Position numbers and translations under genes: made by a program. The notes beneath the pieces were generated by a model. The model did not search any database. It saw nothing but the letters and a program-made list of their open reading frames with translations, and had not been told where the DNA came from. Below are positions 1 to 7,423 of a DNA stretch of 10,021 bases, piece after piece (within the stretch, counting starts at the first letter, position 1; every line of letters begins with the position of its first letter). Origin of the DNA: Actinomycetota bacterium (GTDB taxonomy: Bacteria > Actinomycetota > Thermoleophilia > Solirubrobacterales > Solirubrobacteraceae); the NCBI GenBank assembly GCA_005888335.1, contig VAWY01000151.1, forward strand, positions 10,882-20,902, written 5' to 3'.

Positions 1-263
1 CCGACGTCGGCGACGCGCTGTGCGCGCGCTACCTCGAGCCGCTCGCGGCCGGCTCCTCGGCGGGCGAGCTCGCAGCGACGCTGCGCGCGTACCTGGCGTG
101 TGAGATGCACGTCGAGCGCACGGCGGAGCGGCTGTTCGTGCACCAGAACACCGTCCGCTACCGGCTCGCGCGGTTCGAGGAGCTCACCGGGGCGAGCCTG
201 CGCGACCCGAAGGTCGCGTTCGAGGTCTGGTGGGCGCTGGAGCGCGCCGCGATGCGCTTGTAG
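1..263 (+). CDS. PucR/CdaR-family transcriptional regulator, C-terminal HTH end (partial)
   Basis: The reading frame enters from before the window and stops at TAG 261-263, leaving about 86 residues. The visible part has the C-terminal pattern of PucR/CdaR regulators. A short helix (ELAATLRAYLACEMHVERTA) leads into the helix-turn-helix core ERLFVHQNTVRYRLARFEEL, where the HQNTVRYRL segment is the family hallmark (PF13556-type HTH). A short tail with DPKVAFEVWWALE follows. Such proteins bind DNA through this domain and sense ligands or act through upstream domains that are outside the window. It lies on the same strand as the oxidative gene cluster and could be its local regulator, but nothing in the sequence proves this. 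The family call is secure; ligand and targets are unknown. Confidence 0.85.
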   Translation, partial: DVGDALCARYLEPLAAGSSAGELAATLRAYLACEMHVERTAERLFVHQNTVRYRLARFEELTGASLRDPKVAFEVWWALERAAMRL

Positions 264-341
264 ACAGCTCCAAGTCAAACGTCCCGAATCTCGGAGCCTG
301 CTCCGTAGGCGGCGGGCACCTGCTCGCGCAGACTGCCCGCC

Positions 342-461
342 ATGAACACCAAGACCAACACCACTGACGCGTTCTCGCTGATCTGCCTCGGCGTCTGCCT
401 GTTCGGCTCGCTGGCGCTGCTCGCCTACCAGGTCGTCCACTACACGACCCTGCTCGGCTAG
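342..461 (+). CDS. Small single-span membrane peptide, 39 aa, hypothetical
   Basis: ATG 342 to TAG 459-461 encodes 39 residues that start with a polar, Thr-rich N-terminus (MNTKTNTTDAF). A hydrophobic stretch of about 20 residues follows, roughly residues 11-29, with two Cys in SLICLGVCLFG. A short QVVHYTTLLG tail ends the protein. This is the layout of a single transmembrane helix with a short exposed N-terminus. No good ribosome binding site lies directly upstream (the leader reads ctcgcgcagactgcccgcc), which lowers confidence. It sits between the regulator end and the acyltransferase, 28 bases before the latter's start. I do not recognise a family. Codon third positions are mostly G or C, as in the neighbours, which favours real coding. 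Confidence 0.5.
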   Translation: MNTKTNTTDAFSLICLGVCLFGSLALLAYQVVHYTTLLG

Positions 462-476
462 CGCCGGGGATTCCCG

Positions 477-484
477 GGAGGAGG
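477..484 (+). promoter_or_regulatory. Ribosome binding site of the acyltransferase gene
   Basis: GGAGGAGG lies five bases before ATG 490. It supports this start for the acyltransferase gene and marks it as independently translated rather than coupled to the small upstream reading frame. Confidence 0.7.
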
Positions 485-489
485 GCCAG

Positions 490-1416
490 ATGGTCACCAC
501 AACATCGCGCAGGTCGAGTCGCAAGCCCGCGGCGGCCAAGTCGGACGCCGCCGCGAAGCCGCGGGGCCCGCAGGACCCGCTCGGCAAGCTGATCGCGCGC
601 CGGGTCGCCGCCGCGACGACGCTCGACGGGCCCAACGAGGCGTTCATGCGCTACCTGCAGAACCCGGTCTGGAACTTCCTCTGCGATCACTATTTCCGCC
701 TGGAGATCGACGGCTGGCACCGCGTCCCCGACGAGCCGTCGCTGCTGATCGGGATCCACTCGGGCGGCTCGCTGACGATGGACGCCTGGACGCTCGTGCA
801 CGCCTGGCACCGCCACTTCGAGGGCACGCGGATCCTCCATGGCACCGCGCACGACGTGCTGATGGCGGCACCCGGGCTCGGCGACTACTTCAAGGCGGTC
901 GGCGTGCTCCCCGCGTCGCGCCGCGGCGTGACCGCCGCGCTCGCCGCAGGGCACGACGTGGTCGTGTGGCCGGGCGGCGAGGAGGACGCGATGCGCAACT
1001 GGCGCCACCGCGACAAGGCGCAACTGGCCGGCCGCAAGGGCTTCGTGCGCCAGGCGATTCGCTCCGGCGTGCCCATCGTGCCGGTGGCGACGATCGGCGG
1101 CCACGACACCGTCTTCGTGCTCTCGGAGGGCCGCTTCCTCGCGCGCTGGACCGGGCTGGGCAAGCGACTGCGCGGCGCGACGATGCCGATCATCGCCGGC
1201 TTCCCGTTGCCGCTGGCGGTGGAGGTCCTGCCCGCGCACCTGCCACTGCCGGCGAAGATCCGCACCGAACTGCTGGACCCGATCCACGTCGACCACGACC
1301 CCGAGCGTGTGAACGACGCCGAGTACGTCGACGGCATCTACCGCGAGGTCGAGTGCGCGATCCAGGCCGGGATGGACCGGCTCGCCAAGCGCCGCAGCTT
1401 CCCGATCTTCGGGTGA
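490..1416 (+). CDS. MGAT/PlsC-like lysophospholipid acyltransferase family protein
   Basis: This 308-residue protein starts at ATG 490 behind a strong GGAGGAGG site at 477-484. The N-terminus (about residues 1-30) is rich in Arg, Lys and Ala and probably disordered. The acyltransferase core follows. GIHSGG at 88-93 carries the presumed catalytic His90, with Asp98 eight residues on, matching the H-S-G-G...D block of LPLAT/MGAT-like enzymes (cd07987 type). VVWPGGEEDAMR at 158-169 is the substrate-binding counterpart of the FPGG block. Members transfer acyl groups from acyl-CoA to glycerolipid or other alcohol acceptors at the membrane surface. The usual Asn before the catalytic His is Ile89 here, a common variation in this family. 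The next gene, an acyl-CoA ligase, begins 108 bases downstream and could supply the acyl donor. The fold is clear; the acceptor is unknown. Confidence 0.85.
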   Translation: MVTTTSRRSSRKPAAAKSDAAAKPRGPQDPLGKLIARRVAAATTLDGPNEAFMRYLQNPVWNFLCDHYFRLEIDGWHRVPDEPSLLIGIHSGGSLTMDAWTLVHAWHRHFEGTRILHGTAHDVLMAAPGLGDYFKAVGVLPASRRGVTAALAAGHDVVVWPGGEEDAMRNWRHRDKAQLAGRKGFVRQAIRSGVPIVPVATIGGHDTVFVLSEGRFLARWTGLGKRLRGATMPIIAGFPLPLAVEVLPAHLPLPAKIRTELLDPIHVDHDPERVNDAEYVDGIYREVECAIQAGMDRLAKRRSFPIFG

Positions 1417-1444
1417 CATACGCCGGCTCACGGGCCCTGACGCG

Positions 1445-1465
1445 CAGGCCGAGCTGCGCGGCCTG
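1445..1465 (+). other. Weak inverted repeat in the acyltransferase-ligase gap
   Basis: CAGGCC (1445-1450) and GGCCTG (1460-1465) form a six-base-pair stem with a nine-base loop, inside the 108-base gap between acyltransferase and ligase. No T-run follows. It may be chance in GC-rich DNA, or a weak RNA structure in the transcript. No other feature is seen in this gap apart from the ligase ribosome binding site. Confidence 0.2.
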
Positions 1466-1510
1466 GTACCGAAGCCAAAGCAGCGCCGGACCCGAACCAC
1501 CGTCGCCACC

Positions 1511-1517
1511 GAGGAGG
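1511..1517 (+). promoter_or_regulatory. Ribosome binding site fixing the GTG start of the ligase gene
   Basis: GAGGAGG sits seven bases upstream of GTG 1525. This decides the start of the CoA ligase, since no nearby ATG gives a better N-terminus. Confidence 0.7.
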
Positions 1518-1524
1518 CGCCGAA

Positions 1525-3000
1525 GTGACCAGCCTTGCTGCAAACCTGACCGAGGCGGCGCGCCGCCATCCCGAGCGCGTGGCGTTGCGGCTCGACGAGC
1601 TTGAGATTCCCTACGCCGCGCTCGATGATGCGAGCGCGCGGCTCGCGGCGCTGCTTGTCGCGCGCGGCCTGCAGCCGGGCGACCGCGTCGGTGTGATGCT
1701 GCCCAACGTGCCGTACTTCGCGATCGCCTACTACGGCGCGCTGCGTGCCGGTGGTGTGGTCGTGCCGATGAACGTGCTGCTCAAGGAGCGCGAGACGACG
1801 TTCTACCTGTCGGACCCTGGGGCGCGCGCGGTGATCGCGTGGCACGACTTCGCCGCCGCGGCGCAGGCCGGCGCGGACGCCGCGGGCGCCGAGTGCCTCG
1901 TCGTGGCGCCGGGCGAGTTCGAGGAGCTGCTCGGCGCCGTCGCGCCGCTTGCCGAGCCGGTCGCGCGCTCAGGCTCCGACACCGCGGTCATCCTCTACAC
2001 GTCGGGCACGACCGGCACGCCCAAGGGCGCCGAGCTCACGCACGCCAACCTGCGCCGCAACGTCGAGATCGTCGTCGAGATGCTCGCGCTCGGCGCCGAT
2101 GACGTGATCCTCGGGGCGCTGCCGCTGTTCCACGCGTTCGGGCAGACGGCGGGACTCAACGCGGCGGTCGCCGCCGGCGCGTGCCTGACGCTGATCCCTC
2201 GCTTTCACCCGGCGAAGGCGCTGGCGATCATGGAGCGCGACGGGGTCACCGTCTTCGAGGGCGTCCCGACGATGTTCGCCGCGATGCTGCACTGCGGCGA
2301 GCGCCCGGACACCAGCGCGCTGCGGCTGTGCGTGTCCGGCGGCGCGGCGCTGCCGGTCGAGGTGATGCGCGGCTTCGAGGAGGCGTTCGGCTGCCAGGTG
2401 CTCGAGGGCTACGGGCTCAGCGAGACCTCGCCGGTCGCGTCGTTCAACCACCCCGACCGGGAGCGCAAGCCGGGCTCGATCGGCACGCCCGTCGACGGCG
2501 TCGACATGAAGCTGCTCGACCCGGGCGAGGACGGTATCGGCGAGATCGCGATCCGCGGCCACAACGTCATGAAGGGCTACTGGAACCGGCCCGACGCGAC
2601 CGCCGAGGCGATCGACGCGGATGGCTGGTTTCGCACCGGCGATCTCGCGCGCGTCGACGAGGACGGCTTCTTCTTCATCGTCGACCGCTCCAAGGACATG
2701 ATCATCCGCGGCGGCTACAACGTCTATCCGCGCGAGATCGAGGAGGTCCTCTACGAGCACCCGGCGGTGCGCGAGGCCGCCGTCGTCGGCATCCGCGACG
2801 ACATCCTCGGCGAAGAGGTCGGCGCCGCGGTCGTCCTCAAGCCGGGCGCGCAAGCCGACGCAGCCGAGCTCCGCGCGTTCGTCAAGGAGCGCGTCGCCGC
2901 CTACAAGTACCCGCGCAAGGTGTGGATCGTCGACGACCTGCCCAAGGGGCCGACGGGCAAGATCCTCAAGCGCGGGATCGCGATCCCGGTGGAGGCGTGA
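1525..3000 (+). CDS. AMP-forming acyl-CoA ligase (long-chain fatty acid/aryl acid-CoA synthetase, FadD-like)
   Basis: This 491-residue enzyme of the ANL superfamily activates a carboxylic acid with ATP to an acyl-adenylate and then to the CoA thioester. All core motifs are present. The P-loop-like YTSGTTGTPKG lies near residues 157-167 and GYGLSETSP begins at 295. GWFRTGD starts at 367, with the ribose-binding Asp at 373. The hinge region DRSKDMIIRGGYNVYPREIEE follows, and PKGPTGK at 473-479 ends with the catalytic Lys479. Length matches compact soluble ligases of about 500 residues such as mycobacterial FadD13. No signal peptide or membrane span is seen. Its stop overlaps the GMC gene start (TGATG), so the two are translationally coupled. 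Family motifs alone do not tell a fatty, aryl or steroid side-chain acid substrate apart. The oxidative neighbours suggest it activates an acid produced by them. Confidence 0.92.
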   Translation: MTSLAANLTEAARRHPERVALRLDELEIPYAALDDASARLAALLVARGLQPGDRVGVMLPNVPYFAIAYYGALRAGGVVVPMNVLLKERETTFYLSDPGARAVIAWHDFAAAAQAGADAAGAECLVVAPGEFEELLGAVAPLAEPVARSGSDTAVILYTSGTTGTPKGAELTHANLRRNVEIVVEMLALGADDVILGALPLFHAFGQTAGLNAAVAAGACLTLIPRFHPAKALAIMERDGVTVFEGVPTMFAAMLHCGERPDTSALRLCVSGGAALPVEVMRGFEEAFGCQVLEGYGLSETSPVASFNHPDRERKPGSIGTPVDGVDMKLLDPGEDGIGEIAIRGHNVMKGYWNRPDATAEAIDADGWFRTGDLARVDEDGFFFIVDRSKDMIIRGGYNVYPREIEEVLYEHPAVREAAVVGIRDDILGEEVGAAVVLKPGAQADAAELRAFVKERVAAYKYPRKVWIVDDLPKGPTGKILKRGIAIPVEA

Positions 3001-4628
3001 TGGCCGACCACGACTACGACTGGCTGGTCCTCGGCTCTGGCTTCGGCGGCAGCGTCAGCGCGCTGCGACTGGCCGAGAAGGGCTACCGCGTCGGCGTGCT
3101 CGAGTGCGGGCGGCGCTTCCGCGACGAGGACTTCGCCGAGACGACGTGGCAGCTGTCGCGCTACTACTGGATGCCGAAGCTCGGGCTGAAGGGCATCCTG
3201 CGGCTGACCCTGTTCCGCGACGTCTTCGTCGCCTCGGGCTGCGGGGTCGGCGGCGGGTCGCTGGGCTACGCCAACACGCTCTACCGCGCCCGCCCGGCGT
3301 TCTACGTGGACCCGCAGATCGCGGGGCTGGCCGACTGGGAGGCCGAGCTGGCCCCGCACTACGACGAGGCCGAGCGCATGCTGGGCGTCGTCACCTACGA
3401 CCAGGACACGCCGGCCGACCTGCTGCTCAAGGAGTACGCCGAGCAGGGCGGCTTCGGCGACACCTACGCCAAGACGCGCGTCGGCGTGTTCCTCGGCGAG
3501 GCCGGCAAGACCGTGCCCGACCCGTTCTTCGGCGGCGACGGGCCCGAGCGAACGGGGTGCGTGCGCTGCGGCTCGTGCATGGTCGGCTGCCGCCACGGCG
3601 CCAAGAACACGCTCGTCAAGAACTACCTGCACTTCGCCGAGCGGCGCGGCGTGGAGATCCTGCCCGAGCGCACCGTCGTCGACGTGCGCCCGCTCGGCGC
3701 CGCGGACGGCGCGGACGGCTACGCGGTCGCGCACGAGCGCTCGGGCGCGTGGCTGCGCCGCGACCGGCGCACGCTGACCGCCCGCGGCGTGGTCGTGGCG
3801 GCGGGCGCGCTGGGGACCAACCGGCTGCTGTTCGGCTGCAAGCTGCGCGGCTCGCTGCCGAACGTCTCCGACCGCCTGGGCCACCTCGTGCGCACCAACA
3901 GCGAGTCGATCCTCGCGGTCACGGCCCGCGACGACGCGCGCGACTTCACCCGCGGCGTCGCGATCACCTCGAGCATCTACCCGGATCCCGACACGCACAT
4001 CGAGCCGGTCACCTACGGCCAGGGCGCGGACTCGCAGTCGCTGCTGTTCGCGCTGATGACCGAGGCCGGCGGACGCGGGACACAGCCGCTGCACCTGCTG
4101 GTCAACATGGTCCGCCATCCGCTGCTGGCGCTGCGCGCGTCGCGGATCAAGGCCTGGTCGCGGCGCACGGTGATCCTGCTGGTGATGCAGACGCTCGACA
4201 ACGCGATGCGCCTGAAGGTCAAGCGCCGCTGGCCCAACGGCAACGTCGTGCTGACGACCGAGCAGGATCCCGACAACCCCAACCCGGACAAGATCCCCGC
4301 CGCCTATCGGGCCGCCGAGTGGATCGCGGAGCGGATCGGCGGCACGCCGCAGGCGATGTTCACCGAGGCGATCTTCTCGATCCCGACCACCGCGCACATC
4401 CTCGGCGGCGCGGTGATCGGCCGCGACCGCGACCGCGGCGTCGTCGACGGCCGTCAGCGGGTCTTCGGCTACGAGAACCTGCTCGTCTGCGACGGCTCGG
4501 CGGTGCCCGCGAACGTCGGCGTGAACCCGAGCCTGACGATCACGGCACTCGCCGAGCGCGCGATGAGCGCCATCCCCGGGGCCGCCCCCGAGCCCGCGAC
4601 GGCGGCCCCGACAGGAGGCCTGACATGA
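3000..4628 (+). CDS. GMC oxidoreductase, cholesterol oxidase (ChoD)-like flavoprotein
   Basis: The 542-residue protein starts at ATG 3000, which overlaps the ligase stop, with GGAGG at 2991-2995. The N-terminal FAD-binding fold shows GSGFGG at 12-17 and the ribose-binding Glu35 in VGVLECG. The substrate half ends with the GMC C-terminal signature: His466 in TAHILGGAVIG, then LLVCDGSAVPANVGVNPSLT with Asn509. These two match the active-site His/Asn pair of cholesterol oxidases. The enzyme likely oxidises a secondary or primary alcohol of a hydrophobic compound to a ketone or aldehyde, passing electrons to oxygen or another acceptor. It resembles the ChoD branch rather than secreted cholesterol oxidases: no signal peptide is present, and there is a Cys cluster C187-x2-C190-x2-C193-x3-C197 followed by GAKNTLVKNYL. 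The sterol substrate is not proven; another cyclic alcohol is equally possible. Its end overlaps the BVMO start by four bases (ATGA). Confidence 0.9.
   Translation: MADHDYDWLVLGSGFGGSVSALRLAEKGYRVGVLECGRRFRDEDFAETTWQLSRYYWMPKLGLKGILRLTLFRDVFVASGCGVGGGSLGYANTLYRARPAFYVDPQIAGLADWEAELAPHYDEAERMLGVVTYDQDTPADLLLKEYAEQGGFGDTYAKTRVGVFLGEAGKTVPDPFFGGDGPERTGCVRCGSCMVGCRHGAKNTLVKNYLHFAERRGVEILPERTVVDVRPLGAADGADGYAVAHERSGAWLRRDRRTLTARGVVVAAGALGTNRLLFGCKLRGSLPNVSDRLGHLVRTNSESILAVTARDDARDFTRGVAITSSIYPDPDTHIEPVTYGQGADSQSLLFALMTEAGGRGTQPLHLLVNMVRHPLLALRASRIKAWSRRTVILLVMQTLDNAMRLKVKRRWPNGNVVLTTEQDPDNPNPDKIPAAYRAAEWIAERIGGTPQAMFTEAIFSIPTTAHILGGAVIGRDRDRGVVDGRQRVFGYENLLVCDGSAVPANVGVNPSLTITALAERAMSAIPGAAPEPATAAPTGGLT
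4613..4618 (+). promoter_or_regulatory. Ribosome binding site of the BVMO gene, inside the end of the GMC gene
   Basis: AGGAGG lies within the last codons of the GMC gene, six bases before ATG 4625. It supports reinitiation or coupled translation at the ATGA overlap and fixes the BVMO start. Confidence 0.7.
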
Positions 4629-6127
4629 CCAGGACGACAGTCGCGATCGTCGGCGCCGGGTTCGGCGGGGTCTGCATGGGCACCAAGCTCAAGCGCTACG
4701 GGATCCCGTTCACGATCCTCGAGAAGGCCGACCGCGTCGGCGGCGTGTGGCGCGACAACGTCTATCCCGGCGCGGCGTGCGACATCCCATCGCACCTGTA
4801 CTGCTACTCGTTCGAGCCCAGCCACGACTGGTCGCGCACCTACGGCCAGGCGGCCGAGATCCAGAGCTACATCGAGCACTGCGCGCGCAAGTACGGGGTG
4901 CTCGACCACGTGCGCTTCGGCGCCGAGGTCACGGGCGCCGACTTCGACGCCGACAGCGGGCGCTGGACGATCAAGCTGGCCGACGGCGCCGAGCTGCAGG
5001 CGCGGTTCCTGGTCGCCGCGACCGGGCAGCTCAGCCTCCCGGCCGAGCCGAGCTTCCCCGGCCTCGACGGCTTCGGAGGCAAGGTCTTCCACTCCGCGCG
5101 CTGGGACCACGACTACGAGATGACCGGCAAGCGCGTCGCCGTCATCGGCAGCGGCGCGAGCGCGATCCAGTTCGTCCCCCAGATCGCGCCGAAGGTCGCG
5201 AAGCTGCATTTGTTCCAGCGCTCCGCGCCGTACGTGCTGCCCAAGCCCGACCGGCCCTACACGCCGCTGGAGAAGTACCTCTACCGCCACTTCCCGATCG
5301 CGCTCGTCGCCAGCCGCACGCGCAAGTACCTCTACCACGAGGCGCGCGTGATCCCGATGACAAAGGGCCACGGGATGTCGCTGATCAAGCTCGCGTTCCA
5401 GCGCAACCTGCGCCGCCAGGTCTCAGACCCGCAGCTGCGCGAGAAGCTGACGCCCGACTACCCGATCGGCTGCAAGCGGATCCTGATCTCCAACGAGTGG
5501 TATCCGGCGATCACGCGGCCCAACGTCGAGGTGATCGCGGCCGGCCTGAACGAGGTCAGGGGCGATCGCGTCGTCGGCGCCGACGGGACCGAGCGCGAGG
5601 TCGACGCGATCGTCTTCGGCACCGGGTTCGCCACCAACGACTTCCTCGCGCCGATAACGATCAGAGGCCTCGACGGGATGGAGCTGCGCGAGAGCTGGCG
5701 CGACGGCGCCGAGGCGTACCTCGGGATGACGGTGTCGGGCTTCCCCAACCTCTTCATCCTCTACGGGCCCAACACGAACCTCGGCCACAACTCGATCATC
5801 TACATGCTCGAGAGCCAGACCGACTACGCGCTCGGTGCGATCCGCCACGTCGGCACCTACGGCAGCTCGTGGGTCAACGTCCGCCCCGAGGTCCAGGAGC
5901 ACTTCAACCAGGAGGTCCAGCAGCGGCTCGGCGAGACCGTCTGGGAGGCCGGCTGCACGAGCTGGTACCGCACCGCGAGCGGCAAGAACACCAACAACTG
6001 GCCGAGCTACACGATCGAGTACCGCCGCCGCACGCGGTTCTTCGACGCCGGCAACTACGACCTCCATCCGCCCGACGTCCACGCCGCCGTCCCCGCGACC
6101 GCGGCGGCCACGAGCGGCAAGGAGTGA
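4625..6127 (+). CDS. Baeyer-Villiger/flavin-containing monooxygenase
   Basis: This 500-residue class B flavoprotein monooxygenase uses NADPH and O2 to form a flavin peroxide that inserts oxygen next to a ketone or oxygenates a soft nucleophile. Motifs in order are: the FAD Rossmann site GAGFGG at 10-15, then RVGGVWRDNVYPGAACD, typical of the family. The BVMO/FMO fingerprint F150-x-G152-x3-H156-x3-W160-D161 follows, in the FxGxxxHxxxW(P/D) form with Asp in the last place. The NADPH site VIGSGAS is at 173-179. The late block GPNTNLGHNSIIYMLESQ and the C-terminal SWYRTASGKNTNNWPSYT complete it. Length is normal for single-domain BVMOs. It directly follows an alcohol-oxidising GMC enzyme, so conversion of that enzyme's ketone product to an ester or lactone is a natural guess. 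No esterase or lactonase is in the window. Confidence 0.9.
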   Translation: MTRTTVAIVGAGFGGVCMGTKLKRYGIPFTILEKADRVGGVWRDNVYPGAACDIPSHLYCYSFEPSHDWSRTYGQAAEIQSYIEHCARKYGVLDHVRFGAEVTGADFDADSGRWTIKLADGAELQARFLVAATGQLSLPAEPSFPGLDGFGGKVFHSARWDHDYEMTGKRVAVIGSGASAIQFVPQIAPKVAKLHLFQRSAPYVLPKPDRPYTPLEKYLYRHFPIALVASRTRKYLYHEARVIPMTKGHGMSLIKLAFQRNLRRQVSDPQLREKLTPDYPIGCKRILISNEWYPAITRPNVEVIAAGLNEVRGDRVVGADGTEREVDAIVFGTGFATNDFLAPITIRGLDGMELRESWRDGAEAYLGMTVSGFPNLFILYGPNTNLGHNSIIYMLESQTDYALGAIRHVGTYGSSWVNVRPEVQEHFNQEVQQRLGETVWEAGCTSWYRTASGKNTNNWPSYTIEYRRRTRFFDAGNYDLHPPDVHAAVPATAAATSGKE

Positions 6128-6130
6128 GGC

Positions 6131-6148
6131 GGTGGAGCCGGGCTCACC
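6131..6148 (+). other. Intergenic hairpin between BVMO and P450
   Basis: GGT-(G)-GAGC at 6131-6138 pairs with GCTCACC at 6142-6148 around a three-base loop (CGG), giving seven base pairs with one bulged G. It begins three bases after the BVMO stop and lies within the only gap (60 bases) in the otherwise overlapping part of the operon. No T-run follows, so a classical terminator is unlikely. It could protect or process the mRNA or attenuate downstream transcription. Confidence 0.4.
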
Positions 6149-6178
6149 GTGCGCAGGTTGGCGAATTCAGACAGGAAC

Positions 6179-6185
6179 GGAGGAG
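6179..6185 (+). promoter_or_regulatory. Ribosome binding site selecting ATG 6188 for the P450
   Basis: GGAGGAG directly precedes ATG 6188. The frame is also open upstream to a GTG at 6149, but that start lacks such a site and would add 13 residues unlike P450 N-termini, so ATG 6188 is preferred. Confidence 0.7.
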
Positions 6186-6187
6186 CG

Positions 6188-7423
6188 ATGAGCACCGTCA
6201 CCGAGCAGGACCTCAGCAGCATCGACCTCGCCGATCCGGCGCTCTGGGACGCCGGCCCCCCGTACGAGCTGTTCGCGCGGCTGCAGCGTGAGGCGCCGGT
6301 CCACTTCAGCCGTCAGGCGGTGGCGCCGGACGAGGGCGGCTTCTGGTCGATCACCCGCCACGAGGACGTCCGCGCGGTCACGCGCGACTTCAAGACGTTC
6401 TCCTCTGAGCGCCGGGGCATCCTCAACGTCGACGACATCGGCGTGCCGCTCGACGTGCAGCGGTTGCAGATGATCTCGATGGACCCGCCGCGCCACGACC
6501 GGCTGAAGGCGCTGGTGACCAAGGCGTTCAAGCCGGACAGCGTCGCCGTGCACGAGGAGGCCATCAGCCAGATCATCGCCGGCGTCCTCGACAGCGTTGC
6601 GGACCGCGAGCGCTTCGACCTCGTCGCGGACGTCGCCCGCCCGATCCCGGCCCGGGTGATCGGCTCGCTGCTCGGCACGCCCCCCGAGGACGACCCGACG
6701 CTCGTGCACTGGACCAACGTGTTCACCGCGTTCGAGGACCCGAAGATCCGCGAGCAGTGGACCGACACCCAGGCGATCTTCGAGGAGATCATCGCCTACG
6801 TGAACGCGCAGATCGCGCAGCGGCGCGAGGCCCCGCGCGACGATCTCATCACCGCGATGATGAAGGCCGAGGTCGACGGCGAGAAGCTCAACGAGCTCGA
6901 GATCGCGACGTTCTTCGTGCTGCTGATGTCGGCAGGCAACGACTCGACGCGCGCGACCTACAGCGCGACGATGCTTGCGCTGCTGCAGAACCCCGACCAA
7001 CTGGCGCTGCTGCGCGAGCGTCCCGAGCTGATCGAGAACGCGGTCGAGGAGGGGCTGCGCTGCTTCCCCGCCTTCGCGTTCATGGCGCGCGCGGCGACCA
7101 GCGACGTCGAGCTGCACGGCCAGACGATCAAGGAGAACGACCGCGTCCTGCTGTGGTACCTGGCGTCCAACCGCGACGAGAGCGTGTTCGCGGACCCCCA
7201 CAAGTTCGACATCTCGCGAGAAGGCCTCGACCAGCACCAGGCCTTCGGCGGCCGCGGCCGGCACTTCTGCCTCGGAGCCAACCTCGCGCGCCTGGAGCTG
7301 AAGCTGTGGATCCAGCAGACCATCGAGCGCTTCCCGGACCTGGCCCTGGACGGCGAGCCGACGCGGGTCCGGGCGCTGTTCCTCAACCAGTACAACTCGA
7401 TCCCGGTCCGGCGGTCGTCGTGA
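6188..7423 (+). CDS. Cytochrome P450 (CYP125/CYP124/CYP142-like bacterial class)
   Basis: The 411-residue soluble P450 has no membrane anchor and is of typical length for bacterial enzymes. It shows the C-helix block MISMDPPRHDRLKALVTKAF, the I-helix oxygen-activation motif A249-G-N-D252-S253-T254, and the K-helix ExxR (E288-G-L-R291). The haem loop F353-GGRGRHF-C361-LGANLAR has thiolate ligand Cys361. Phe353 lies eight residues before the Cys, one more than in P450cam. The same spacing occurs in actinobacterial CYP125/142/124-type loops (FGGxGxHxC), which supports that class. Known relatives hydroxylate sterol side chains, branched lipids or terpenoids. The enzyme needs an electron donor; the next gene, overlapping by four bases (GTGA), encodes a reductase with its own [2Fe-2S] domain. 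Family is certain; substrate is not. Confidence 0.92.
   Translation: MSTVTEQDLSSIDLADPALWDAGPPYELFARLQREAPVHFSRQAVAPDEGGFWSITRHEDVRAVTRDFKTFSSERRGILNVDDIGVPLDVQRLQMISMDPPRHDRLKALVTKAFKPDSVAVHEEAISQIIAGVLDSVADRERFDLVADVARPIPARVIGSLLGTPPEDDPTLVHWTNVFTAFEDPKIREQWTDTQAIFEEIIAYVNAQIAQRREAPRDDLITAMMKAEVDGEKLNELEIATFFVLLMSAGNDSTRATYSATMLALLQNPDQLALLRERPELIENAVEEGLRCFPAFAFMARAATSDVELHGQTIKENDRVLLWYLASNRDESVFADPHKFDISREGLDQHQAFGGRGRHFCLGANLARLELKLWIQQTIERFPDLALDGEPTRVRALFLNQYNSIPVRRSS

Noticed and set aside
184..1845. Long open frame on the minus strand across the acyltransferase gene (553 codons)
   Set aside because: It is rich in Arg, Ala, Val and His with no recognisable domain and runs opposite a gene with clear family motifs. 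In DNA this GC-rich, such antisense frames are common shadows.
2181..2999. Plus-strand extension of the GMC frame upstream of ATG 3000
   Set aside because: It overlaps the CoA ligase in another frame and is Arg/Gly-rich without motifs. The FAD-binding motif begins right after ATG 3000.
2901..4397. Minus-strand open frame of about 500 codons opposite the GMC gene
   Set aside because: Low-complexity Arg/Val/Ala composition and no domain; the plus strand has full GMC motifs.
3104..4624. Plus-strand extension of the BVMO frame by about 507 codons upstream of ATG 4625
   Set aside because: The extension is Arg-rich shadow sequence within the GMC gene. The BVMO starts at ATG 4625 behind AGGAGG, immediately followed by the FAD Rossmann motif.
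6149..6187. Earlier GTG start for the P450
   Set aside because: No good ribosome binding site precedes it, while GGAGGAG stands directly before ATG 6188.
6757..7419. Upstream extension of the reductase frame into the P450 gene
   Set aside because: It is shadow sequence of the P450 in another frame. The reductase fold begins after the GTG 7420 or ATG 7438 start.
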